A DNA stretch of 64,000 nucleotides from Actinomycetes bacterium. Lineage in GTDB: Bacteria > Actinomycetota > Actinomycetes > S36-B12. Each line of letters begins with the position of its first letter. Positions within the stretch are counted from its first letter, which is position 1. Of the stretch, positions 36,581 through 44,675 are shown in pieces. The DNA is taken from assembly GCA_024639145.1 (NCBI GenBank), contig JAHEIZ010000003.1, forward strand, positions 1 through 64,000, read 5' to 3'. Under the pieces are notes generated by a model, which saw nothing but the letters and a program-made list of their open reading frames with translations, made no database searches and had not been told where the DNA came from. The position numbers were made by a program, and so were the translations under genes.

Positions 36581-38638
36581 GTGACTAATGCGAGAAGCCT
36601 GGCCGATATGCCGTCGTGGGTCCTGCGCGGGCGAGCCCGCCTCATGGTGGCCAGTGCCCTCATGCTCTTCGTCCAGCTGGCCTTGATCCGCTGGAGCGGT
36701 GCGAATCTCATTCACCTCTCGTACTTCTCGAACCTGATCCTGCTCGCCTCCTTCCTCGGTATCGGCCTGGGCTTCCTGCGCTCGCGGCGAGATCGCGACA
36801 TGGGTCGTTACGTGCCCATCGGCCTGTTGATCCTCGTGGGCTTCGTCATGTTGTTCCCGGCGACCATCGAGGCATCGAGCACCGACCTCATCTACTTCAC
36901 CGAAGTCCGCCCCTCCGGCTTCCCGGCCTGGGTCACCCTGCCTCTCGTCTTCATCGTCATCGCGATCACCATGACGGGCTTCGGCGAGATCACCGGTCGC
37001 GCATTCCGCGAGTTCAAGGCACTCGACGCCTACCGCTGGGACATCATCGGCTCGATCCTGGGCACACTCTCCTTCACCCTCATCGCCTTCCTGCGCGCAC
37101 CGTCGTGGATCTGGCCGCTGGTCACTCTTGTCGCTCTCGTCCTGCTCTACGGGCCACTCCTGCCCTGGCTCTCGCGCATCGCCATGGTCGTCGTCGTAGG
37201 CATCCTCGTTCTCGAGTCACTCTCCGCGGGTGTCTCCTGGTCGCCGTACTACAAGGTGCACACCTCCATCGAGAACGTCGGCACCATCAACGAGTTCACG
37301 CACATCCAGGTCAACGGCGTGCCTCACCAGAACGTGATGGACGTCAAGCAGCGCCTGCTCGCCGAGCCTGTCTACGGCCGGCCGTACGAGCGCGCTGTCA
37401 ACAACCCGCTGAACAACGTGCTCGTCGTCGGTGCCGGAACGGGCACTGACGTCGCACTCGCTCTCTCACGGGGCGCGAAGCACGTCGACGCGGTCGAGAT
37501 CGATCCGCGGATCCAGCAGATCGGCCAGCAGGTCAATCCCAATAAGCCCTATGACGATCCACGCGTCAGCGTGCACATCAACGACGGTCGAGCCTTCCTC
37601 TCGAGCACCGATACGAAGTACGACCTCATCCTGTTCGCGCTGCCTGACTCACTGACCCTGGTGTCCGGTGCGAGCCAGCTTCGACTTGAGTCATACCTGT
37701 TCACCCAGCAGTCGATCGAGGCTGCGCGCAATCACCTCACCGACAACGGCGTCTTCGCGATGTACAACTACTACCGCGAGCCGTGGCTGGTAAATCGTCT
37801 CGCCGGCACGGTCGACGAGGTCTTCGGCCACGCGCCGTGCATCGACTCGTTCACCGCGGTTCAGTCGCTGGCAGCGATCACCGTCGGCAAGAACGCCGAC
37901 AACGCGGTCTGCGCTCCCGGCACGACTTGGGATCGTGCCGCTGCGGTTGCCCGCGGCGAGGCAGTGCCGGCTCCGGCTCAGGACGATCGCCCATTCCTGT
38001 ATCTCAAGGAGCGCTCGATCCCGCCGCTCTACATTCTCGTCATCGCGCTCATCCTCGGCGTCGCGCTGATCGGCATCCGCGTCTTCGGCGGCCCGCTACG
38101 CATGATGCGCGGCTACGGTGACCTGTTCTTCATGGGCATGGCCTTCCTGCTGCTCGAGACTCGTTCGGTCACGACCTTCGCCCTGCTCTTCGGTACCACC
38201 TGGCTCGTCAATGCCCTGGTATTCGCCGGCGTACTCCTGGCCGTGCTCGTGGCAATCGAGGTCACCTCGAGGGTGAAGACCGCCATCCCGAGACCACTGA
38301 TCATCACCGGACTGTTCGCCTCCCTGCTCATCGCGTTCTTGATCCCGAACTCGGCATTGCTCGGCCTCGCAATTCCGTTGCGACTGCTGTGCGCGATCCT
38401 GATCGCCTTCACGCCGATCTTCTTCGCGAACCTGCTCTTCACCTCGCGATTCAAGAACTCCGAGAATCCGACGGCGGCCTTCGCGGCGAATCTCTTCGGC
38501 GCGATGATCGGTGGCTGCCTCGAGTACCTGTCACTCCTCATCGGCTACCAGTGGCTGATCGGCGTCGCCGCCGTGATCTACCTGCTGGCCGTGCTCGTCG
38601 GCACGCGCACACTGCGCAAGCAGTCAATCGGCGCCTAG
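36581..38638 (+). CDS. Membrane-embedded spermidine-synthase-like (class I methyltransferase fold) protein
   Basis: A 685-residue fusion. The first ~220 residues hold about seven hydrophobic helices; residues ~270-460 form a Rossmann domain with NVLVVGAGTGTDVALALSRGA, VDAVEIDPRIQQIG and INDGRAFLSSTDTKYDLILF, as in polyamine aminopropyltransferases; then six more helices follow. The usual spermidine-synthase DxxD-type motif reads FALPDSL here, so aminopropyl transfer is uncertain. Such TM-SpeE proteins are common in actinobacteria and unexplained. It is 49 bp upstream of heliorhodopsin on the same strand and may be cotranscribed. Confidence 0.8.
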   Translation: MTNARSLADMPSWVLRGRARLMVASALMLFVQLALIRWSGANLIHLSYFSNLILLASFLGIGLGFLRSRRDRDMGRYVPIGLLILVGFVMLFPATIEASSTDLIYFTEVRPSGFPAWVTLPLVFIVIAITMTGFGEITGRAFREFKALDAYRWDIIGSILGTLSFTLIAFLRAPSWIWPLVTLVALVLLYGPLLPWLSRIAMVVVVGILVLESLSAGVSWSPYYKVHTSIENVGTINEFTHIQVNGVPHQNVMDVKQRLLAEPVYGRPYERAVNNPLNNVLVVGAGTGTDVALALSRGAKHVDAVEIDPRIQQIGQQVNPNKPYDDPRVSVHINDGRAFLSSTDTKYDLILFALPDSLTLVSGASQLRLESYLFTQQSIEAARNHLTDNGVFAMYNYYREPWLVNRLAGTVDEVFGHAPCIDSFTAVQSLAAITVGKNADNAVCAPGTTWDRAAAVARGEAVPAPAQDDRPFLYLKERSIPPLYILVIALILGVALIGIRVFGGPLRMMRGYGDLFFMGMAFLLLETRSVTTFALLFGTTWLVNALVFAGVLLAVLVAIEVTSRVKTAIPRPLIITGLFASLLIAFLIPNSALLGLAIPLRLLCAILIAFTPIFFANLLFTSRFKNSENPTAAFAANLFGAMIGGCLEYLSLLIGYQWLIGVAAVIYLLAVLVGTRTLRKQSIGA

Positions 38639-38687
38639 ACCGCGCTCAAGCGCTTGCGCCCATGAGCGCCACGTGCGACCGTATGGC

Positions 38688-39473
38688 ATGACCACTGTCG
38701 TTGACGTGACTCCTGTTGCGCCCGAGCAGCTGCACAAGCTGCGCCGATTGAACGTGATCGCGGGCTTCGCCCACCTGATCCAGATGATCGCCGTGCTGGT
38801 GCTCACCAATCAGTTCGCGCTGCCGGTGACGGGCACCTACATGACGGGGCCTCCTGGCAGCCCCCTCGCTCCGGCGGTCACGATCTTCGACATCCGCATC
38901 GGCTGGGGAGTTGCACTCTTCTTCGGGCTCTCCGCGCTCTTCCACTTCCTGGTCGCGAGCCCCTGGTTCTTCCCGCGGTACGCCAATGGCCTCGCCCGCC
39001 AGCACAACTATTTCCGCTGGGTCGAGTACTCCCTGAGTTCATCGGTGATGATCGTCCTGATCGCACTCATCTGCGGTATCACCGACATCGCGGCACTCAT
39101 CGCCCTCTTCGGCGTCAATGCCTCGATGATCCTGTTCGGCTGGCTGCAGGAGAAGTACGAAAAGCCCGGATCCGGCGGCTGGCTGCCGTTCATCTTCGGG
39201 TGCATCGCCGGAATCGTGCCCTGGCTGGCGATCCTGATCTACGTGCTCTCGCCCGGCGCACCGGCGGAACTCAACCCGCCGGCCTTCGTCTACGGGATCG
39301 TGATCTCGCTCTTCATCTTCTTCAACATCTTCGCGATCGTGCAATTCCTGCAATACAAGAAGGTCGGCCGCTGGGCTAACTACCTCACCGGCGAGCGCAC
39401 CTACATCGTGCTGAGCCTGGTGGCGAAGTCACTTCTCGCGTGGCAGATCTTTGCGGGGACTCTCGCCCCATAG
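38688..39473 (+). CDS. Heliorhodopsin
   Basis: A 261-residue seven-helix retinal protein with the inverted (cytoplasmic N-terminus) topology of the family. Against actinobacterial heliorhodopsin 48C12 every key residue is offset by six: K247 (retinal Schiff-base Lys in VAKSLLAW), E113 (counterion in FRWVEYSLSSS), H29 and H86. GVNASMILFGWLQEKYEKPG, GPPGSPLAP and FVYGIVISLFIFFN are diagnostic stretches. Heliorhodopsins are slow-photocycle, non-pumping light sensors or enzyme regulators. No retinal-synthesis gene is in the window. ATG 38688 is the likely start; a GTG at 38673 is in frame. Confidence 0.95.
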   Translation: MTTVVDVTPVAPEQLHKLRRLNVIAGFAHLIQMIAVLVLTNQFALPVTGTYMTGPPGSPLAPAVTIFDIRIGWGVALFFGLSALFHFLVASPWFFPRYANGLARQHNYFRWVEYSLSSSVMIVLIALICGITDIAALIALFGVNASMILFGWLQEKYEKPGSGGWLPFIFGCIAGIVPWLAILIYVLSPGAPAELNPPAFVYGIVISLFIFFNIFAIVQFLQYKKVGRWANYLTGERTYIVLSLVAKSLLAWQIFAGTLAP

Positions 39474-39482
39474 CGGCGAGCC

Positions 39483-39836
39483 CTAGGCCTTCTTCACCAC
39501 GCTCGACTTGAGCATCATCGATCCGAATCCGTCGACCTTGGCATCGATGTCGTGACCGTCGGGGCCATCGACAAGTCGAATATTGCGCACCTTGGTGCCC
39601 ACCTTGATCGAGGTCGCGCTGCCCTTGACCTTGAGATCCTTGACGATCGTGACGCTGTCGCCGTCCTGCAGCACATTTCCCGCGGAGTCCTTGATCACTC
39701 GCTCAGCTAATTCGCCCTCAGCGGAGTCGGAGCCATCGGCGGACCACTCATGAGCGCACTCGGGGCAGGTGTAAAGCCCGCTCAGCTCGTAGGTGTATTC
39801 GCAGTTGCACTGGGGGCAGGGAGGTGTCTCGTCCAT
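39483..39836 (-). CDS. yjdM: YjdM/PhnA family zinc-ribbon protein
   Basis: A 117-residue protein with an N-terminal zinc ribbon ([11 protein letters not shown] and [11 protein letters not shown], CxxC pairs) and an SH3-like C-terminal domain ([27 protein letters not shown]). It is the YjdM type once called PhnA; the phosphonoacetate hydrolase name is an old mislabel. Starts at 39836 with TAACCT 6 nt upstream. Convergent with heliorhodopsin (9 bp). Confidence 0.92.
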   Translation of the reverse strand: MDETPPCPQCNCEYTYELSGLYTCPECAHEWSADGSDSAEGELAERVIKDSAGNVLQDGDSVTIVKDLKVKGSATSIKVGTKVRNIRLVDGPDGHDIDAKVDGFGSMMLKSSVVKKA

Positions 39837-39842
39837 GCAACG

Positions 39843-39848
39843 AGGTTA
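39843..39848 (-). promoter_or_regulatory. Leaderless -10 hexamer of yjdM
   Basis: On the minus strand TAACCT lies 6 nt before the ATG at 39836 and overlaps the stop of the upstream MFS gene. Confidence 0.5.
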
Positions 39849-41306
39849 GTGCCTTGCGGGCTCTGTTCCGTCGATGATGTCGGCCTCATCGGGCTGGTCG
39901 GTGACTCGATCCGGAATGAATCCGGCGATGATCAGGCCGATGAAGGCGGCACCGCCTGCGCAGAGGAACACTGCGCGGAATGCGGCTTCCGACGGGAACT
40001 GGTGATCACCCACGTGCATCACCATCGAGGTGAGAAGCGCAGCCACGGTTGCACTCGCGATTGCCGTGCCGATCATGCGGATGACGGTGTTCAAGCCGTT
40101 GGCCGCCGCAGTTTCATGCATGGGCACCGCACGCATGATCAGCACCGGGAGTGACGAGTACGTGAACGCCGTGCCGCACGACACGATGACTGCTCCGACC
40201 ACGACGAGCAGCTCGGTGCTTCCGATGAATGCCCTCCCGACATAGCCCACGACAAGGATCACGGATCCGAACATCAGGGTCGAACGTGCGCCAAAACGCT
40301 TGGTGATCCTGGCCGAGACCGGTGCCAGGATCACCATGACCATCGCCGCGGGCAGTAGTGCGAGACCGGCCGCCATGGCGCTTATTCCGAAGCCGAAACC
40401 CGTTGATTCAGGAAGCTGAAGCAGCTGAGTCGTCGTGAGCAGGTTGGCGTACATCGCGAACCCGATCACCAGGGATGCAGCGTTGGTGAGAGCGACGGGG
40501 CGCCGCGTGGAGGTGCGTAGGTCGACGATGGGATCCGTGCTCCGCATCTCCATCGGCCACCAGGCCGCGAAGAGCGCGATGCCGATCAGGAAGGAGCCAA
40601 GGGTGTCGACCGAGGTCCACCCCCAGGTTCCGCCCTTCGTGATACCCAGGAGGACGGCCGTCAGCGCGAGCGAGAGCAGGATCGCGCCCTTGTAGTCGAA
40701 GCGGCCGCCCGAGCGCACCGGCGACTCCGGGATCACGATGAGCACGGCGATGACCATGATGAGCGCGATTGCGGCCGAGCTCCAGAAGATCGCATGCCAG
40801 CCGAATTGCGAGTAGATCCAACCAGAGAGTGGAAGGCCGACAGCCGCACCGATGCCGATCGTCGCACTCATCAGCGCGACGGCAGCGGCAAGACGTTCAC
40901 GCGGCAGTTCATCACGCATGATGCTCATGCCGATCGGCACGAGCGCCACGGCGAAGCCCTGCAGCGAACGAGCGAGGATGAGCAGCACCAGCGAGCTGCT
41001 CACGACGCCGAGTAACGAACCCGCGAGCAGGCATCCGAGGCTGATGAGCAGCATGCGTCGCTTGCCGAACATGTCAGCCAGCCGCGACATCGAGGGAGTT
41101 GCCACCACGCTCGCAATGAGCGTCGCCGTGATGAGCCAGGAGGCATCCTCGGGCGAGACGCCCAGGAGACCGGGAAGTTCGGGAATGATCGGCACCAGAA
41201 GTGTCTGCATGATCGCGACCGCGACGCCCGCTATCGAGAGGACGCCGATGATCGCGGCAGTCGAGGACCGAGGCGACTCTGCTCGGACGACAGGCACCGC
41301 GCTCAT
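39846..41306 (-). CDS. MFS efflux transporter, DHA2-like (14 TM)
   Basis: A 486-residue protein with about 14 hydrophobic helices. SRLADMFGKRRMLLISLGCLL is the helix 2-3 loop motif, LARSLQGFAVALVPIGMSIM motif B and GAAVGLPLSGWI motif C of drug:H+ antiporters. It overlaps the antiporter gene by 4 bp (ATGA). Probable substrates are hydrophobic drugs or cations; nothing here narrows it. Confidence 0.88.
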   Translation of the reverse strand: MSAVPVVRAESPRSSTAAIIGVLSIAGVAVAIMQTLLVPIIPELPGLLGVSPEDASWLITATLIASVVATPSMSRLADMFGKRRMLLISLGCLLAGSLLGVVSSSLVLLILARSLQGFAVALVPIGMSIMRDELPRERLAAAVALMSATIGIGAAVGLPLSGWIYSQFGWHAIFWSSAAIALIMVIAVLIVIPESPVRSGGRFDYKGAILLSLALTAVLLGITKGGTWGWTSVDTLGSFLIGIALFAAWWPMEMRSTDPIVDLRTSTRRPVALTNAASLVIGFAMYANLLTTTQLLQLPESTGFGFGISAMAAGLALLPAAMVMVILAPVSARITKRFGARSTLMFGSVILVVGYVGRAFIGSTELLVVVGAVIVSCGTAFTYSSLPVLIMRAVPMHETAAANGLNTVIRMIGTAIASATVAALLTSMVMHVGDHQFPSEAAFRAVFLCAGGAAFIGLIIAGFIPDRVTDQPDEADIIDGTEPARH

Positions 41307-42880
41307 CGTGCCGACCTCAGGGCCTCGCGACGAATGTCGATCTCGCCGAGTAGCGAACGGAACACCGGGTCAGGAAGCCCCTCCTCATCACGAATGCGCA
41401 CGAGTTCCTCTTCCTCTGCTCGCAGCATGGTGAGGTAGAGAGACCTCACGGCCTTGGCCTGCTCGTCGACATCCGCGGTATCGGGCGCGGAGCTCACCAT
41501 GCGATCAAGTTCCAGCTCGAAGTCATCGCGCACCCGCATCACCGCTTCCTTGGGCAACGGGCGCCCTTGCAGGTCGGCTTGCTCGGCCGTTTCGTCAAGA
41601 CGCTCAAGTGCGGCATGCACGAGAGCCACGTGCACGCGCTGGGTCAGCTCGGTGTCATCACCGGTCGTGGCCCCGAGGCGTCGTGCCACCGGGCCAAGGG
41701 TCTGCGAGAGAAGCAGAGTCACGAGGATGACCAGGAAGGTCACGGCGAGAAAGGCATCTCGATGCGGCACCGGCGTGCCATCGGCGAGCACGAGCGGGAT
41801 CGAGAATGCGGCCAGCCCGGAGACGGGGCCGCGTGCTCCGGCCCAAGACACGACAGCCGCGCCGCGGAAGAGCGCGCTCGAGCGCTGCACCGTGCCACGA
41901 GCTCGAATGATTCCCACCATCGCGAAGACGAAGGCGAAGCGAATGACGATCAGCACCACGACCACGACAGCGGTGAAGAACGCCACCTCACCGAACTCGC
42001 CTGGCTCGAGCTTCTGGAGAACGTCGGTCAGCTCGAGGCCGACCAGGAAGAAGGCCATGGCCTGCAACAAGAAGGTGAGCTGCCGCCAGATTTGCGTGCC
42101 CTGCAGCCGTGCGGCGTGGCCGATGTCGGACGACTGCGCATGCGCGATCCATAAAGCCGCGATGACGACCGCGAGGATGCCGGAGCCCTCGATCCTCTCT
42201 GCGGCCAGATAGAGAACGAAGGGTGCGATGACGATGAGCCCGTTCGATGCGACGACGTCAGTCGTGCGCCTCGAGATAAGCGTGACGACCCAGCCGCCCG
42301 CGACGCCGACGACGACGCCGCCGATGATCGAGAGGGCCAATGTGCCGGCAACTTCACCGATCGTCACCGTGCCGGCTAGGAGTGCGATCACGGCAACGCG
42401 CAGCAGCGTCAGGCCCGTTCCGTCGTTCACCAGGCTCTCGCCCTCGAGAATCGAGACGAGTCGACGATCGAGCGACGCACGCCGCGCAACTGAGCTGACC
42501 GCTACGGCGTCAGTCGGGGCAAGTACGGCGCCCAGCGCGAAGACAAGAGCTAGCGGCGCGGTCACCATGAGGCTGAGAACACCACCGACCACGAGTGTCG
42601 TCGCGAGCACCAGGCCTATCGCAAGGGTGAGCACCGGCTTCCGCACCTTGCGCAGGTCGAGATACGACGATCCAAGTGCTTCTCCGAAGACGAGCGGGGC
42701 CAAGATCACTGCAAGGACAATCTCGGGATCAGGCGGGGCACTCGGCCCGATCGGCAGGAAGCCCACGATCACTCCGGCGAACAGCACCGGGAGCGCCATG
42801 CCCCAGCCGCGCTGGCGCGTGAAAGCTGCGACGCCCACCGCGATCAGGGCGGAGGTCGCGAACCACACGAAGAGCTGCAC
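41303..42880 (-). CDS. Na+/H+ antiporter (CPA1, NhaP-like)
   Basis: A 525-residue protein: about 12 helices in the first ~400 residues, then a ~120-residue hydrophilic helical tail. VLAPTDAVAV with the ion-binding Asp, LVNDGTGLTLL and SWAGARGPVSGLAAFSIPL are CPA1 signatures. The C-terminal domain (TQRVHVALVHAALERLDETA) is likely regulatory. GTG at 42880 has TAGGCT 6 nt upstream. The IS remnant is inserted directly upstream of that -10. First gene of a two-gene unit with the MFS gene. Confidence 0.9.
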   Translation of the reverse strand: MQLFVWFATSALIAVGVAAFTRQRGWGMALPVLFAGVIVGFLPIGPSAPPDPEIVLAVILAPLVFGEALGSSYLDLRKVRKPVLTLAIGLVLATTLVVGGVLSLMVTAPLALVFALGAVLAPTDAVAVSSVARRASLDRRLVSILEGESLVNDGTGLTLLRVAVIALLAGTVTIGEVAGTLALSIIGGVVVGVAGGWVVTLISRRTTDVVASNGLIVIAPFVLYLAAERIEGSGILAVVIAALWIAHAQSSDIGHAARLQGTQIWRQLTFLLQAMAFFLVGLELTDVLQKLEPGEFGEVAFFTAVVVVVLIVIRFAFVFAMVGIIRARGTVQRSSALFRGAAVVSWAGARGPVSGLAAFSIPLVLADGTPVPHRDAFLAVTFLVILVTLLLSQTLGPVARRLGATTGDDTELTQRVHVALVHAALERLDETAEQADLQGRPLPKEAVMRVRDDFELELDRMVSSAPDTADVDEQAKAVRSLYLTMLRAEEEELVRIRDEEGLPDPVFRSLLGEIDIRREALRSAR

Positions 42881-42886
42881 GAGGGC

Positions 42887-42892
42887 AGCCTA
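42887..42892 (-). promoter_or_regulatory. Leaderless -10 hexamer of antiporter gene, at the IS junction
   Basis: On the minus strand TAGGCT lies 6 nt before the GTG at 42880. It overlaps the left copy (42889-42894) of the CCTAGG duplication flanking the IS, so everything upstream of the -10 is now IS DNA. Confidence 0.5.
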
Positions 42893-42894
42893 GG

Positions 42895-43559
42895 TGTTCT
42901 GCCCATAGAGGTTGGTAACGGGCGATTGGGGTTCTTGACGTAGGGAAGGCCTCCAGGTGGGGTGTGAAGCGACGAAGCAATCACGCCAACCCTGGAGGCC
43001 TTCATGTCACACGCTAATACCCCTTTGTCCGAGCTTGGTCGTCTGAGGATGGCCCGGTTCCATGTCGAGTCCGGATCGACTATTCGTGCGACCGCGGAGC
43101 GGTTTGAGGTGTCGACGACGACGGTGATCCGCTAGTCGAAGAGGTTTCAGGCGGTGCTGGCGGCCGGCAGCGAAGTCCATGACGATGAGACCGCTGCCAC
43201 CTGCCTGGCGTTTTGGCAGCGAGCCGTGGAGTTCTACGCCTCGCACGCAATACGCGTGAGCGAGGTCCTCACCGACAACGGCGTTGCCTACCGCAGCCAC
43301 GCTTGGCGCGATGGCAACACGAACATGGGCATCACGGCGATCTTCACTCGCCCCTACCGGCCCCAGACCAACGGCAAGGTCGAGCGCTTCCACCGCACCC
43401 TGCGAGACGAATGGTGATACGGCAAGGCTTACGCCTCAGAATCATCTCGACGCAAGGCCTTGACGACCTGGCTGCACATCTACAACCATCACAGGCCACA
43501 CACTGCCCTGAGCGGCCAACCACCCATCACCCGCGTGACCAACGTCCATGGGCAGAACG
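42895..43559 (+). mobile_element. Degenerate IS481-family insertion sequence
   Basis: 665 bp, about two thirds of a typical IS481. Ends are TGTTCTGCCCAT (42895-42906) and ATGGGCAGAACG (43548-43559), inverted repeats with 11 of 12 matches. CCTAGG flanks both sides (42889-42894 and 43560-43565), a target duplication; NCTAGN is the known target of Bordetella IS481. It contains a transposase pseudogene with an internal deletion. A further 12-bp perfect inverted repeat (42946-42957 / 42991-43002) precedes the transposase start. Confidence 0.85.
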
Positions 43560-43564
43560 CCTAG
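43004..43564 (+). pseudogene. IS481-type transposase, two in-frame stops and internal deletion
   Basis: One frame runs from ATG 43004 (MSHANTPLSELGRLRMARFH, then the HTH TAERFEVSTTTVIR) to TAG 43562, but is broken by TAG at 43133 and TGA at 43415. Between the HTH and VHDDETAATCLAFW about 110-130 residues are missing, including the first catalytic Asp region; the later DNGVAYRSHAW (second Asp), RPYRPQTNGKVERFHRTL (Glu) and NHHRPHTAL remain. The final stop codon is supplied by the CCTAGG target copy. Not functional. Confidence 0.88.
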
Positions 43565-43649
43565 GGCGGGAGGTTGCGCACAGGGTCAGGCGCGCTCACC
43601 TGCCTCCCCGACGTGGACACCGACTCCTGGACCTGCTGAACTGGAGCGG

Positions 43650-44675
43650 ATGGAGCGAACAAGCGCGATTCTCGTGGCGACCTTCCTGGTCGCCGGTCTC
43701 GCCACGCTCGGAATCGCCGTGATGGTCTGGCAGCGCAGGCGCAGTACGCCCGGCGGAACCTGGCTGGTTCTGCTCATGGCTGCCGTATCCGAGATCCTGG
43801 TGATGTATGGACTGAGCTATGCGGCTTCGTACTCCCCGGAGACCAAGATCCGCCTCATCGACATCACCTACTTCGGCTGGCTCCTCGCGCCCCCCACGCT
43901 CCTCATCTACATCGCGCGAGTAACCGGCCGTGAATCATGGCTGCATCGGCCATGGGTCTGGATCGCTCTCGTGGCCTTCCCCCTCGCCTACGTGCCGATC
44001 ATCTGGGGGCCGAGCGCCTCCACCATCTTCTTCGGCGGCGGCCGCGGCACCGACACCTTCGACTTCCCTGCCAGCAGTCCGCTGTACTGGCTCTTTATCG
44101 CGTACACATACGTGCTGCTTGCGATTGCCGCTGCCGTCATCATTCGCACTGCCCGAACGACTCCGCGACTTCACCCAACCCAGGCCTGGCTGCTCATTTC
44201 ATTGGTGATCGTTCCCTGGTTCTTCAGCCTGGGCTCCTTCGTCAATCTGCGCTTCTTTGGTGCCGATCCGACCGTGCTGAGCCTGCTCCTCTGCGCGGTG
44301 CTGGCCTTTTCGGTCACGCAGTTCCGCGTCTTCGACCTCCGCCCGATGACCGAGGCCGAGGCGCAGTTGCAATCCGACTCGGGCGTGGTCGTCGTCGATC
44401 GACACGGCCGTCTATCGGAGATGAACGCAACCGCGGCCAGGCTGCTCGGCCCCGGAGTGTCCCCAGCCATGGGACTCCAGCTTGAGCACATCTGGGCGAC
44501 TCAGCCGGCGATTGTCGCTGCCCTCCATCGCGCAGATCTGGGCGGGATCTCCGTGCCCAGCGCTAGTGGCGGCGGCCTGCTCGAGTTCGAGTACGCACCC
44601 ATAATCGAGGCAAATGGTCGCGAATCAGGCATCCTGATCCTGATTCGCGAACACGAACAGGCGAATCGCGCGTGA
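43650..44675 (+). CDS. 7TM + PAS sensor protein lacking a kinase domain
   Basis: A 341-residue protein. Seven hydrophobic helices fill residues ~5-245, in the pattern of the histidine-kinase N-terminal 7TM domain (LIDITYFGWLLAPPTLLIYI, PLYWLFIAYTYVLLAIAAAV, FFSLGSFVNLRFFG). A PAS-like domain follows (SGVVVVDRHGRLSEMNATAA to SGILILIREHE). There is no His or ATPase domain; translation runs by GTGA overlap into a kinase that has no sensor. ATG 43650 has GGAG upstream. The IS ends 91 bp upstream, so the promoter lies in the short gap or the IS. Confidence 0.8.
   Translation: MERTSAILVATFLVAGLATLGIAVMVWQRRRSTPGGTWLVLLMAAVSEILVMYGLSYAASYSPETKIRLIDITYFGWLLAPPTLLIYIARVTGRESWLHRPWVWIALVAFPLAYVPIIWGPSASTIFFGGGRGTDTFDFPASSPLYWLFIAYTYVLLAIAAAVIIRTARTTPRLHPTQAWLLISLVIVPWFFSLGSFVNLRFFGADPTVLSLLLCAVLAFSVTQFRVFDLRPMTEAEAQLQSDSGVVVVDRHGRLSEMNATAARLLGPGVSPAMGLQLEHIWATQPAIVAALHRADLGGISVPSASGGGLLEFEYAPIIEANGRESGILILIREHEQANRA

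Noticed and set aside
38639..38687. Possible terminator hairpin (GCGCTCAAGCGCTTGCGC) before heliorhodopsin
   Set aside because: The stem is short and imperfect and no U run follows; it does not settle whether the two genes are separately transcribed.
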